From: Hyaloperonospora brassicae
Taxonomy: Eukaryota > Oomycota > Peronosporomycetes > Peronosporales > Peronosporaceae
DNA length: 64,000 nucleotides
Reading direction: 5' to 3'
Assembly: GCA_947650285.1 (NCBI GenBank)
Contig: CANTFL010000251.1
Span: forward strand, 464,795 to 528,794
The position numbers were made by a program, and so were the translations under genes. The notes under the pieces are model-generated. The model searched no databases. It saw only the letters and a list, made by a program, of their open reading frames with translations, and was not told the origin of the DNA. Shown in pieces: positions 10,820 through 23,000 of this stretch; position 1 is the first letter of the stretch, and each line of letters begins with the position of its first letter.

Positions 10820-11556
10820 TCAGCATTGGCTGATGAGCTTTTGCAACACATTGAGCCTCCATTCCTGCTGCCACGTGCTCTACCACCCTCGGCAACGGAC
10901 CTGTTTTTGCGATTCTCCGACGGTTGCTCACGGGGAAACCCCGGTCCAGGAGGCTCAGGCTCCGTTATTGTACGTGTTCAACCATAGACACATGCCGCTA
11001 CATTCGTCTGGATGGCTAGTATCTCTCTTGAAGCGAAGACGACGACAAGCATTTCTGCCGCATATACCGGTCTTATTCATGGACTGCGGCAGGCGAAACA
11101 CAGCAAATTTCTACCGCTGCATGTCATCGGGGACAGTGTACTGGTAATCAACCAACTCCGGGGTAATCGCTCCCCTCTCGAGCCGCACCTCGCCGCATTG
11201 TACCGAAAGCGCGAGCTCTTGCTGACGATGTCTCAGTCGCCAGCTGGGCTCCCCATATCCGAGAATATAATAGGATGGCTGACCTTGCAGCGAGCATTGC
11301 GATGCATACCAAGGCAGCTCTTCAGGTTCACATACGCACACCTGTAGATAGAAGCGCCGTGTCGGACATCGCACGTCACGTCCAGCACGACGTCAACCAC
11401 TGGCTCGAGACATTGGCCGAATTTAACAGTGGATCGACGCCTTGCAACAAGCAGACTGTCCGCAAGAGGGCATTGCCAGCACAAGAAATGATGGCCAGGA
11501 GAACCGCTCTTCACGCGGTGGCGCCCTCATTCACCATCGATAGCAACCCCGGATAG
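10820..11556 (+). pseudogene. Relic of a retroelement C-terminal RNase H domain (LINE-type)
   Basis: The first frame (10820 to about 10984) reads into RFSDGCSRGNPGPGG, the first strand and catalytic Asp of an RNase H, and stops soon after. A second frame, 11012-11250, carries SLEAKTTTSISAAYTGL and then VIGDSVLVINQL. A third, 11275-11556, carries MADLAASIAM. Of the four catalytic acids, three are present (SDG, GDS, ADLA); the Glu usual in the AEYxGL motif is Ala. At least two frame changes separate the pieces, so it is not functional. The domain resembles the RNase H at the C-terminus of oomycete non-LTR elements; the upstream reverse transcriptase could not be recognised. Confidence 0.7.
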
Positions 11557-14148
11557 TCAACTCTCTCTGGCACGGGTATTGTTGGTCGATAACGTTCCTC
11601 AATATACCTTACCTCCAACAACAACATTTGGTGGCTCGCATCAGGTGATGTTGAATCATCCATTCGACGCAGCCGCTTTAGCGAAATGTCATGAAGTGTT
11701 ATCGATGCAATGAGCGCCATGGGTCGTTCGCAGCCTCAAACACAACTTCGCGAGCTTCAAGTGTCCGCTAGCACGACTGTAGAGCAGTTTGTGCAATATC
11801 CCAGGCACGTCCAGGAGTTTGGGGAAGTTCGAGCGAGGCTAACGAAGAGTAACGTGGCTACTTCTACATCGGCCTTGCTAGAAACCGATAAATGGCTTGA
11901 CAGAGGACCGCACGCAATGTGAATTGAGGTAACTACGCTATCTGGCACACCAATATGCCATCCGTATGCCTGAACCGTTTTGCAGATTGCTTGCGTTTGA
12001 AAAACGAATCGTTGTATCTTCCAAGCCGGGACAGTGATACGATATCCTGTCGGCAGCTTGTCGAGTCGTACAGCTGCAATCTTATGAAATGACACCATCG
12101 ACGATTCGTAGCTTTCACGAATATTATACCCCTCTCACCACCAGCATCATCACCGCCACCACGTCCATCGCCAATCGGCTTGGATGGCTCTAGAAGCACT
12201 TTTATCACTCGTTCTGTCGTGGTGGCAGCAAGTTGCAGTTGTCACTTGTTCGTCGAATGCGAATGGCAGTGTTCGTGTGCGTAGTGATACCCTCTGGGCT
12301 TGATATGTCCATCTGTGAAGGGTACAGTTGCAGATACAACGGTAGCAATGTGATGCCAAATACTCGGCGGATCAAGTGTCGATCACCACCGGAGATCAGG
12401 AAAGACGTTGGTGCTTCCTCGATTGATTCTGCATGGACTAATTGGATCATACGATGCGTGAAGATACAGCTAGAGCCGTGCTGCGTGTTGCCGACACGAA
12501 CGTCACCGACGCTCAGACTCGAGCTGCAAGCAAAGTGCGTCGTGATGCTTCAGACCACATTGCTACTTATGCTACAGAGCATAGCGCATCATCTCATACA
12601 GAGCCACGAGGGGAACGAGAGCATCGTCCGAACCGAACGGGTCAGGAAAGTGTCGCGCTATGCGACGGGGTCTCGCAGAACTGTTCCGATTTTGGTAACG
12701 TACGTGCAAGAAGAGCGTCGCATGGCGAAGATCTGTCGTTCTTCTTTTCTTCACACAAACGAAGGGCAGAGCAAATATCGGGCGACATCTCCTGAACGAG
12801 AGCTCGTGATGGAACCGCTTGGTCGTTCAGTGCTAGCTACAAATCGGCGCATGTGGTGTCTGCAAGTGTGGCTGAGAAGTTCGTGGACAAGCCACGGGTC
12901 TTGTTGTGCGGCGTTATTTTCCGTCGAGGCCGTTCCGATGTCGCTAACAAGAGGGTGGCACTACTCGTCGGCGGCCACTGTACCAGGAGCCCACACGGCA
13001 TCAGGGTCGCTCACACACGGCATTGGGGTCGCGCGCGCCCTTTGGGTCCCCTCACTTCTAGCCAACAACACATGGGCAGGCAAACACGGCGTCTCCGCCA
13101 AAGATTCGATCTTATCCGACCGCAGCCTCAGGCTCTGCTGATAGTCTCTCCCGAGCTCCACGGGTCCACTATGCCGTGACAAATCGCTGGCGCGCTCATC
13201 TGGTGACGGACAAAGTGGGCCCATCCGATTGCAAGTGCTTCCGCAGCCCACAAAACTCATGTCAAGACGAACGATCAGACGGTCGTCTGCCAGATATTCC
13301 GTAGCCCACCGGACGAATATCCATCCACTGGTGCACACACACCGATGGCGTACGGGCAAAGAAAGACGCTCGGCCACCTGGCGCCCCCCCCGTCTCCACT
13401 CCGGGGACAGAGCCGGTCACGCGGTGTGTGCTCGGAACGACTGTGCGGCACCTTCGAGCGGTCGCTCCGGCCATCATCTGCTGCAAGTCGTGCCCTTGTC
13501 CGAAATGCCTCTACCTCGTCATCAACAAGCGCCAGAGACTGTCTAGTCAAGCAGTTGCTCACGCAAAAGGCGTCGCTCGCTTCAATGCGTTGCGCTTTCC
13601 ATCGCTCGGTCGCTCACAGTCAAGAGGCTCGTGCGTCATGCGCGAGCGCCAATGGCTTCGACCACATCGACTCAAATTTCAAAGTGTCCGGCTTTCTCTC
13701 TTGCAAAATTTAGGCCGCAGACTTCAAGAGGTGATGCCGTCGTCTCCAGTACCAATAGACGTTTGGTCTCCTCATCTGGGAATCCGTTATGTATGTGTAT
13801 GTGTGTGTGTGTATTCTGTGGGTTTCCATGTCAGTGTGCAAAGTCGACTAACAACCCGTTCGGCCGGTGGGGGCTGCAACCCACTGTCCATATCAGCCGT
13901 CTACTTCTGCCATGCGACAGCTCATGACATCCGTCCTCGAGCTTGTAGCACTAGTCCACGGTCGCCCACCCGTTGTGCGTGTGACAACATCTGATTGGGC
14001 GACAGCAGTTGTGTGGCTGTGTGTGTCTATTTGTTCGCTCCCGATCAAAGAACGACTGACACCTCTTTTGGCTCTTCCTTTGGGCTGTTTTTGTCTCTTC
14101 ACTCGGCTTTTTGCCTCCCACTACGAACGCTTTGGTCGAGAAACCAAA
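11557..14148. other. Intergenic region without a recognisable gene
   Basis: There are several open frames of 90-300 codons on both strands, overlapping each other, with no domain or motif I can name. They look like chance frames in GC-rich DNA or very old repeats. A (TG)n microsatellite lies near 13793-13814. The last 200 bp are the upstream region of the membrane-protein gene. Confidence 0.4.
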
Positions 14149-15069
14149 ATGAGTCGACCGCTCTTCTGTGTCGCCGGCATCGCGCTACTGGCGCTGCTCG
14201 TCGCACTCACAGCGGCCGTCCTGCGCCTCCTCCTGCTCGTCGTGCACCTCGTGACGCCGCGCTACACGCTCATGTTGGGTTCGCTGGCGTTCGCGCTCTG
14301 GTTTGGAGTCTCGCGACGCCAGCGGTGCGCCAGAGGCTTTTACTCGTGTTCGCAAGTGCCGCCGGCCGCACGAGAGGCCGACAGGCGGCAGCCAATAAAC
14401 GACGAGCGGGACGAGAGGCACACAGCAAAGCGGCAACAGCAGTTGGTGGCGGCAGTGGTACCACTGGCTGAGAGGGTCATGGACCGCCTCAAGAAAGTGG
14501 CAACGACGCCACCGTCCGAGACAGAGTCGGAAGACGACGAGAACGAAGCAACGGCGGGACGGGTTTCGAGTGGCAGTGCGACGCTGGTGGCCAATGGCTC
14601 TGCTGCTCCTTCTCCTTTTTCTTCTGTTGGACAGGACAAGAGGCTGGTGGACGTGAGGACGCGTAGAGATCCGTTGGACGACGTACAACAGCAGCGACGG
14701 CCTTCGCGTCCGCGGTCCTCGTCGGCTGCCGACGACATCCGATCGAGTTTGGTGCCGGCTGGAAGCACAGATAGTTGCAGTCGAGTGGACGCCGAAGAGC
14801 TCGAGCCGAAGCGCGTAGCACTACGACGTCGAGCTGACACGAGCATGACGACGACGACCGGCAGCACGTTGAAGCAGCCCGAGCGCATGAGGCGTGCGAC
14901 GTTCATGTCGAAGCAGGACCCCCACGTCGCGGCGGCCCGCAGACTCAGCTCGGACCGACTGGAGAATACACTCGGCTCGGATGGCTACTGGATTGGGGAT
15001 TTCAGCATGCAGCGACGAGTGGTGTCTCGCCGCAGCTACACCACCAGTCCACGACCAACTGCGCTGTGA
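14149..15069 (+). CDS. Hypothetical membrane protein with two N-terminal hydrophobic helices
   Basis: The 306-residue frame starts at an ATG in good context (ACCAAAATG). The frame is open upstream to 13867, but that part is unlike protein. Residues about 5-34 are strongly hydrophobic (FCVAGIALLALLVALTAAVL and onward) and 36-50 form a second helix. The rest is polar and probably cytosolic: an acidic patch SETESEDDENEA near 124-135, Ser/Arg-rich segments, and a C-terminal block with RRLSSDRLENTLGSDGYWIG. I do not recognise the family; it may be lineage-specific. The neighbouring convergent gene shares a short motif with it (R-L-E-x-x-L-G-S-x-G-aromatic). Confidence 0.6.
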   Translation: MSRPLFCVAGIALLALLVALTAAVLRLLLLVVHLVTPRYTLMLGSLAFALWFGVSRRQRCARGFYSCSQVPPAAREADRRQPINDERDERHTAKRQQQLVAAVVPLAERVMDRLKKVATTPPSETESEDDENEATAGRVSSGSATLVANGSAAPSPFSSVGQDKRLVDVRTRRDPLDDVQQQRRPSRPRSSSAADDIRSSLVPAGSTDSCSRVDAEELEPKRVALRRRADTSMTTTTGSTLKQPERMRRATFMSKQDPHVAAARRLSSDRLENTLGSDGYWIGDFSMQRRVVSRRSYTTSPRPTAL

Positions 15070-15517
15070 AGAGTGGGCGACGGACTTAAGTTATTGTTTC
15101 CAAGTCTGCAAGAAGGCTGTGTGGAATCGACTCCCAGGTACATGTACTACTACAACTACAACTACTACAACTAATCAACAAGAAGGCACTGAACCCAATC
15201 GTCCACGTGAGGGCTTCTGTCGTCCGATTCTCGATCCTCTGTTGCAGCATGTCTGTACATCCTGCCGCTGCATGAAATAGGGTCAGCATCGTGCGGTAGG
15301 ACCACCGACGTGTTGGAAGTGATCGCTTGCGACGCTTTGATCTCCATCGCTTCTTCGCAAACGCTCGCTGCGCTTGGCAAGCGAGTGTGGGCACACAGCC
15401 CGAGTCCCCTCACTACTGCTCTCTTACTTGAAGAGGGTGCGAATCTCAAGGCTTGAGCTGTTATCTCCACGCCTGCAACGTATCGTTGTTCTCCTTCTCA
15501 GACCCGATCGCTGCCCC
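15070..15517. other. Intergenic region between convergent genes
   Basis: These 448 bp lie between two stop codons. An ACTACAACT-type repeat lies at about 15148-15173. No gene is seen. Confidence 0.5.
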
Positions 15518-16447
15518 TCATCTCTCCGTGCAGCTCAGCGGCAGCGTCTTTTCTTCACTCAGAGCGCCAGAGTTTGGCCTGCATCGCTCGCCCGTCTCCT
15601 CACTTCCCGCGGTCTCGTTCTCGTGACATCTCTCCTCTGCGACTGAAAAAGTGATGGGCGAAAGCCCAAACGAAAGCCTCAGTCTCGAGCGCTGTTTCGG
15701 CGTAGCAGTGACCAGCGTACTCGTCAGCGGCGATGGGAAGATCCCCTCGAGATGCGTACTGCCCACTGGGGTCCCACAACGCATCGCAGCGGGCGATGCC
15801 GACCACCGAGGCGGCCCCCCAAAAGGCGACGCTGACTCGCTCTTGAACACGCCAGCAACACTGACCTCATGTCTCTCCGGACGTCGCGTGGAAGTAGGAG
15901 AGGGTGACAGTCGGCGGGACTCCCAGTGCGGCAGTGGACTCGGCACGACGACCGTCTCGACCTGTTGCAGTCGGTCCTGCACCCGAACGGTCTCACTGCA
16001 GCACTGACTCAACTCCGCTGGCAGCAACGGAGACGGGATCCGATTTCTCATTGTCTCTGGCTCCTTCTTCCTTTGACGCCCAGCGACTGTGTGCCTCGAA
16101 GCTCGAGCTCCGACCACTGGCGTGCGCAACACCGCGTACTGCTTCTCATCGTCAAAGAAACCGCTGCTCCCGAGCGACGTCTCCAATCGGTTGACCGACT
16201 GTCGCTGCAGACCGAGCGGCGAGAAGGCCACGGGCTGAAGCTCCGCGAGCGTATCGATGCTCCAGTTCAGTGCACAGTCGACGTCCTGCTCTCCTCTGTT
16301 GTCGTTCTCGCCCTCTTCCGTGTCGTCTACTGACGGCGCGTTCGCTAGCGCCCCGTCGAACGACGGGAAGGGGTTTCGGTCACTCGTCGAGGCGTCGAAC
16401 GGGTTCCTGCGGTGCGGAACTGACTCGTCGACGATCGCGTCGGACAT
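15518..16447 (-). CDS. Hypothetical protein with two NPF motifs
   Basis: The frame from the ATG at 16447 encodes 309 residues. It is open upstream to 16621, but that part looks like untranslated sequence. The N-terminus carries two NPF tripeptides (RRNPFDAS, DRNPFPSF); NPF is the known ligand of EH domains in endocytic proteins. Then come an acidic stretch (DDTEEGENDN), LNWSIDTLAELQ, and VNRLETSLGSSGFFDDEKQY. A Ser/Pro/Arg-rich, apparently disordered C-terminal half follows. No folded domain is recognisable. A role as an endocytic or trafficking adaptor is only a suggestion from the NPF motifs. It converges with the membrane-protein gene. Confidence 0.55.
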   Translation of the reverse strand: MSDAIVDESVPHRRNPFDASTSDRNPFPSFDGALANAPSVDDTEEGENDNRGEQDVDCALNWSIDTLAELQPVAFSPLGLQRQSVNRLETSLGSSGFFDDEKQYAVLRTPVVGARASRHTVAGRQRKKEPETMRNRIPSPLLPAELSQCCSETVRVQDRLQQVETVVVPSPLPHWESRRLSPSPTSTRRPERHEVSVAGVFKSESASPFGGPPRWSASPAAMRCGTPVGSTHLEGIFPSPLTSTLVTATPKQRSRLRLSFGLSPITFSVAEERCHENETAGSEETGERCRPNSGALSEEKTLPLSCTER

Positions 16448-19014
16448 TGCCAAACGAAAGCTGCAGAAAGAGGCGGCGGCTCGTGTCGGTCTGTAGCTGA
16501 TTGAAGAGCGCCGCAGTGTCCTGAAATGGGTACACAACACTGCAGTCGAGCGGCTGATGACTTTGCGAAGGACTGAAATGGACCGAAAGAGGTTCGATTT
16601 GGTTCTGGCGCTCGTGTACAAATCGCAAAAGACTACACAAACCCACGGGTCGAAAGCGACTTATTCAGAGCACTCTGTTGTTCCCATAAACGTATGTAGT
16701 AAAAACTCCGCTACGTCTGCCCAGTATAAAGTTGTCTGCGTGGTTATGGGGACGTAGCTTCAGGAGGGTCAAACTCTAGCGAATTCCAAACTCCACATCG
16801 CGGTTGTCAGTCGACATTACTTGCCCATGCCGGACTTAAACCCGCACCCAATTGCGCGCAATTGCCCTTACGAAGCGGTATATCACGGAAATTTCCTTTA
16901 AACGTCATGACACCTGCCAACCCCATCATCATCGATAAACAGGTCGCGCAAGGCTTGGATTCGCAGATCTCTCCTGGTCTCTTCGGCCGATACGAGGCAG
17001 TTACATAGAACCGTAAGCTTCCTTTTTCCGTACAAGTTATCGAGGAAACGCTCATTGATTACAGTAACTTTGACATCAGCAACACTCGACTCAGCAGAAG
17101 GCAGGGTATGTCTAGCCTGGAAGAGATAGCTGGCAAAGATGTTGGTGCCATGACAGTATTTTTGGGAAACAGGGCATCCAAATAGACAGGATATGACGCA
17201 CGATTTGTGCCATCGACGTCGTCGGTGTTGCAAGACAACACCTCACTCGATGGAAAGCACCGGAACAAGCTCAGGAAATCTAGGAATACGAGGTCGGAAG
17301 CAAGTGATGTAACGGTGGTCAGTTGGACATGTCAACGATTATGCCCACCAGGCCTTGAGTAGATTCATTCATGGCAATTCCGAGAGCCAACTGGAGGGAG
17401 TCACGCGTGGAACACGGGCGAGTGAGTCGAGACCGGCATTTCCTTAATAAGTTCGGGATTGAGCAGGCACGAAGCTACTTCAGAAGACCGTCGGCGACCA
17501 GCATTACGGAAACCAGTTCTCAAAACCAACACTTTGTCAAGTAAAAAATAAAAACTGGACTGGTGTACACTGACGATCAGCATCGGTCGTAAACATTATT
17601 GTTCACCTGGTCTGATGGGTGGACCGGGACAATAACTTTGAGCTCTGACGAATGTGATCGGCAGTAGAATAGAAGCCCAATTATATGAGCTCTAATATTC
17701 CTCTGAGACGATGCGTGAGATCGGTCGATCTGCCCCATTAAACGAGTCCAAGAGAGTCAACACTATGATGTGAAAGCCAAATGTGAATGGTTACCGACCC
17801 CGATCGAATCGAATTGGAGATTGATGGATGGGTGAAAGTTGACTCGGTATATGTCGATATATAGATTCCAAGCCAGTAATCGTGTGACAATGAGTATGAT
17901 CTCGGGACACGACGATGGTGTGACAATATACCAGTAATAACATCGATGATGAAATAATTGGTCGCATTGGTGGGATGAAAAAGATTATAAGAATGGCAAT
18001 GAACGATCCAGTGGTACGGATATCGACACTGTACTATGGCGGTGTCAATATCCGTACCCCTGGATCGTTCATTACTTTGGATAAAAGGAGACATATAGAT
18101 CCCTCAGGGCATTAGATGGAAGTACATCCGCGTGCAATTAAGTCTTCTAGGGATGCTCCGAATGATGAAAGTACCAAACCGTGTCCTCTGAATAGGATAA
18201 ACCCGTCGAAGGATGGACCCGACCGATCCTTTCTATCTAGGGATTTGGGTATGAGATCGGTCGCTATCTAACGGAGGAATACTACGTTTCCAAGCTTGAT
18301 TTCTTCCTCACGTTGTGTACCCGTTGATAGGGCGGACTGCACTCTTCTCGGTGGACTCGTACCAATGCTAAACTTGACCGTGTCTGGGACGGGGAAGATC
18401 GCAAGGAAATATTTACACGATTACAGGTCACTTGTAGGTATTATATATGAGCTGCCTGGATCTCGACGAGATCGCCTTGTAGAAAATGTAGATCTTGACC
18501 TGCTTGACCTTCTGACCATTTGAGTCATCTCAGGATCTTGATCGACCTTGCTTTCTTGCTGCGTCCTATCTCAGTTGTCATGATGTATGCGAGAGTCCTG
18601 AACATACCTTGTCAAACGATCTAGTTGCAACAATTTTGTAGAAGAACAGCGCAGCTCTTGATGTCGTCGGGAGGCACTATATAGATCCCAGAACAGATGA
18701 CACGTGTCTTTTGAAGAAAAGTAAACTCTGTTTAATGTTAGCCGGTCAAATTGTATAACTTACGACCTAACCTATCGATGCAAAAGACACTCTCCACGCG
18801 CCATCTAATAAAGCAATCTGTACCTTTTACATCGTAGGGTCCTTACTTTATCCCGAACCATTACATCAGGTTAGGATCGGATCTTGGATCGGATTCGATA
18901 ATCGTGATCCATCCATCCGAACTTAGTACCTAGTACGGATTCAGTACACTCCTCACACTATTCTTTGTTCCACTCATTCTCAATCTAGACATCACGCTTG
19001 TAGCTGTTTAATAC
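16448..19014. other. Gene-poor region, turning AT-rich
   Basis: The first 200 bp are the upstream region of the NPF gene. From about 16700 the sequence becomes AT-rich with only short unsupported frames on both strands. The one clear structure is the hairpin at 17998-18073. No RNA gene was recognised. Confidence 0.5.
17998..18073. repeat. Near-perfect inverted repeat, 32-bp arms, 12-bp loop
   Basis: The left arm 17998-18029 (AATGAACGATCCAGTGGTAC and onward) pairs with the right arm 18042-18073 (ending CCTGGATCGTTCATT) with about three mismatches. The loop 18030-18041 is TGTACTATGGCG. The length and match far exceed chance. It could be a small-RNA precursor, the scar of a foldback element, or a cruciform. 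No flanking gene explains it. Confidence 0.8.
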
Positions 19015-20050
19015 AACTACCTTTGCGATGATAGTTCCGACATCTTTGATTGTAGCTTTGTTTCCACCCGCTATCTATCCTTCTCCTTCATCTTTCTCGT
19101 TGAGGACAGGTAGCTTGGACTTGTTGTGACAATTGCGATGCGTCAAACCACTGTCGATCGCCCACATTCCACACATACCTTTACCGCCGAAATCCCGCAT
19201 TCCAATGAAATAGCGAGCGCCACACGATCGTATCAATAGTCTTCATCGTGGCTTTACCACTGAAGATCATTGGCTCCGCGTCCACGACCGTTATTACCGC
19301 CGCATCGAGCTCCTCGATTCTCTTCCTTCTGCTTGGTCAGCATCGCTCCGCCGCAAGTCTCCATTTTCTGCAGTACGTGCACTGGCGAGACTCACGTTCG
19401 GTACTGAAAGCCTTTACCGCGTCTTCACCGATGCTGTCCTCTCGTCTTCACTCTTGATATGATCGTTTTTCAACACCTTTACAACATCTTGCGTCCGTAT
19501 CTCCGCGCTGCTCATCTCCAAGTTGAGAACGACGTCCTCGCAGCTCTTGGAAAGACTGCGAAACAAACATATCACCACGTCTTCGTACTGCATCTCAGCG
19601 CCGATGCTGCTGATCTTAACGCTGACGCTGAGAACTTCGGTGCAATGGTGCAAGACATTTGCGCCTTCCGACGACATCTCTATGCTGAACAGCCGCCTCT
19701 TGAGGCTGATACGACCAGAATTTTGCAAGCCGTTGTACAGAGTCTCCAAGCGCGCCCACACAACCCACGCTTCTTGCAGTCGTCGATCACATAGCGGTAG
19801 TCCGCGTTCATATGTAACAGCATCAATCTAAACTCGATGCTGCTGGACTCGACATAATTGTCCATGGCTCGAGGGGCCGCAAAGGTCGGGTCACTTTTCA
19901 CGGTTTACGACACGCCACTTCGACTTGATTCGGAAAACGTCACGCATTTAGCGGCATCATGTAGCGTAGTTGTCACCGTTGAAATTATCGGTAGAGACTT
20001 TGTAGGATGCTTCTTGGTCAGAAATCATGGCTTTTGGCTCAATCCATATT
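19015..20050 (-). pseudogene. Decayed Ty1/copia gag-protease relic
   Basis: Read on the minus strand from about 20050, the pieces match the open copia gag at 39086-40092 in order. NFNGDNYAT matches [18 protein letters not shown] matches [20 protein letters not shown] matches [23 protein letters not shown] matches [12 protein letters not shown]. At the end, the region near 19150-19190 matches the protease MWAVDSG segment after frame changes. Many stops and frameshifts break it. It is an old copy of the same copia family, reversed relative to the younger one. Confidence 0.85.
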
Positions 20051-23000
20051 AAGAGCTAAATGAAAGGGAAGCCTAATGCTGAAAAATAGAATGTATCAAG
20101 AAAATCGAAGAGAAAACGGTTGAGAGAAAGAAGGAGTTCTCGAAAGAAAGTATACATCGGGTACAATTCTACCTAAAACCCTGATTGATGTGTATCCACA
20201 TATAAATTGTGTGCTATTGTTTACATATAAGTTATGTAGGCCATCCGAATATCCTATTCATGCTATCGATTCTTTATTAATATTGTGAGAGCTATGATGC
20301 AAATACTAAAAATTGAAGCTCGGGTTGTAGCGGATATTCTAGATAAAACCTATACTTAGCTTTACTTCAAAAAGTTGCAGCTGATATGACGGAGGTTACA
20401 GAAGAGTTTAAAATTTAAGTCATTTGTCCGATCGTGAAGGACTAGATTTGTTGCAGACTTAATAATCATACATTTAATTTGCGATAATAGCTATCAAGTT
20501 TACACGCGTTGATCTACGATACGATTAGTTTTACGTTAAAAGATTTTTTTACGAAAGCACCTTCATCATTTTTGCGCTATTGTATCCGTGCCATTTAAAA
20601 ATCAAGCCTGTATGCGTGCGCATGGTCGAAGTTTGTGAGATGTAGGAAGAATTTACCACTCAGACCGTGTGCCGACGTAACGCTCGGTTATATTGCCCCT
20701 ACATCGAGTCGCTTAGCAAGTACCCACTTCGATCCAGACTTGCAAGTTACTGTACGCTCTTGTTCCGAAGACATTTGACAAGTTTTTCTACCTTTAGACG
20801 AGTAATACGGACCCAACCAGCGATAGCAACGGCGGACATGGTAGTTGTGCGCGAATATACTGGAATTTGCATAAATGAACCATGTTTCGACCAACTCGAG
20901 CGCAAACTCGAGTCAATCACCGCCAAGATTTTTATGTACGCCAGTATACAAGATAATCATTTTGAACGCGACAAATTTCTTAATCGTAACGCCAGTATAT
21001 ACGAGGTAATAATTATGAACTTGACAATTGTTTTGATCGTTTCGGGCGATTAAAGAATCGTGATGAAGCGATATATGACTTTGTATAGTGATAGAAAGAC
21101 TCGTCGTATACTTAATCGACGACTCGCAAAAAATGCTCATTTCTTTACACCGGTCGTTTTATTTATGCCAAAACATTTATTTGAGCTGTATAGATATATT
21201 GTAAGCTCATTAAGATAAGTTTATCGCCTAATATAGTCGGCTGGTTGTGCTGTTACGTGAGCATAAGGTAATATATCTTTACGGTTCGCCCGTTCAAGTT
21301 AAGTTGTGTCTATTGCTTAACCGATATATCACACACAAAATATTTAGAATCCTGTCTGATCTCAGCAGCCAACAAAGTTATAATTTTTGTTATTTCACAC
21401 CAATGGGCAGAAGTCGACGCTTTACGCATTCTTACAGGTCACCGAGTGCAGTTTACGATTGACTAGATGGACTACGGTGATCTCCGTTGAGGCCGACCAG
21501 ATAGTTGCTAAACAGTTCATCAAAATCATCGTCTATTCAATATTAGGCTTGACAAATGAAAATGCCCAACGATCTATGCTAGCGATGGCCCTTCCCGGGC
21601 TTACCTGATCTCGTGACACTCCTCTTCGAATCCACATCAATTTAGGCCTCTAGGGATTTGACGGCAGGCATACTTTATCTCACTCGGGGACTTATCAAAA
21701 CGTATACGCGTGTATTGAGCCCAGGAAATTCTACTACATATTAATCAGTATGCAATTCTATAATATAGATCTACGTATAAGCTCTCATTATTTCCATTCC
21801 TTTCTGTACAATCAATAAATGAAATAAGAGCGTCTGGATGCGTTCTCATTAATCTTTCCTACACTGGTCAGTCACCAGCCATTAAATCATCAAGGCCTGG
21901 CGTCAGCGAGATTAAATTATAGCTTGTTTTGGCTTCAGGAAAACTTGTCACCAGCGGACTTAGGACTTCAGCGAGATTGCCGCCTGTCCTGGCTCGTGTA
22001 TAGTATTTCACTGAGTTATAGGATCTGACGCTGACTATTTTGATACATATAGATTTAGTCGTAATACGAGACGATTTGTGTATTGTCTCGGCCAAATAGT
22101 AGACACATTACGTCAGCGAAAGTTCTGCGGATCCAATAACTCGTCTCCTTACCCCCTTTGCATTCTGCGTGATAAGCGGCTAGCATTCTGCCCACGCCTA
22201 TAACACGGTCTTGGTCGCATTCTGTGCTTTTTATTTTATGGGTGATTTGTAATGTTAGCCTAACCCAAATCGTCTTCGATACCGTCACGTGTAGGGTATA
22301 GTGATGTTTATCCATTGCTAAGTGGTATGATCTGCCTCGCGTTTAGCCCGTCTAATGTCGAGGATCTTCTGAACAATTTTTCGGACTGATCCAGAGAGAA
22401 TGAAAACCTTAAAGGTTTAGGAATATACTTGTCTGTATTCTCTCCCTTATCCTCTGCCATTGATGCGTCCCTAAACAAGACGTTTGTTTCATGCCGTCCA
22501 GGCATCAAAGCCAATTTGTCTTCCGATACTCTACATATAAGCAGACATGGAATCTTTAGGACGTGTAGTGTTTGATATAAAAAAATTGGGCTCAGCGCCA
22601 AGAAATCTTATTATCGTCGACAAATCTTTCCGCTTATATGTTTACGAACTTTCATCGCATTTCCGTCCGTCAGACCATTTTAGGTTGGATCACCGTATCA
22701 TGCTACTTACATATTTATCAAAAATATTAGTAAGGCTTGCGAGTAATCGTAAAGCTGATACGCGTCTCTGAAAAACATTTTTCTGGGTGCTTCCACCCAT
22801 ATTTATGTTATTTTCATTTTTCCATTCTTAAATATAATGAGTTTGTGTCTCACGACTTCCACTAAGATAGAGATCGCATTCTGTTGGTTAATTTTGGCCT
22901 GTACCCGCTTATCAGCGATAAATGAGTACGACGCACTGCACCCACGATCTCGGGTAAAGCGTATGCTTACTTATCTATATACTAAGTCACACGTAACAGA

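Noticed and set aside
12233..13141. 302-codon plus-strand frame
   Set aside because: Overlapping frames on both strands have similar length, no domain or motif is seen, and it looks like chance in GC-rich DNA.
13867..14148. 94-codon upstream extension of the membrane protein
   Set aside because: The composition is unlike protein and the ATG at 14149 gives a clean membrane N-terminus in good context.
16821..16850. tRNA T-arm-like sequence on the minus strand
   Set aside because: The stem pairing is imperfect and no acceptor or anticodon arm fits around it.
20667..21053. 128-codon frame in the AT-rich desert
   Set aside because: No homology recognised, chance length for the region, and it spans the diverged 51-bp repeat.
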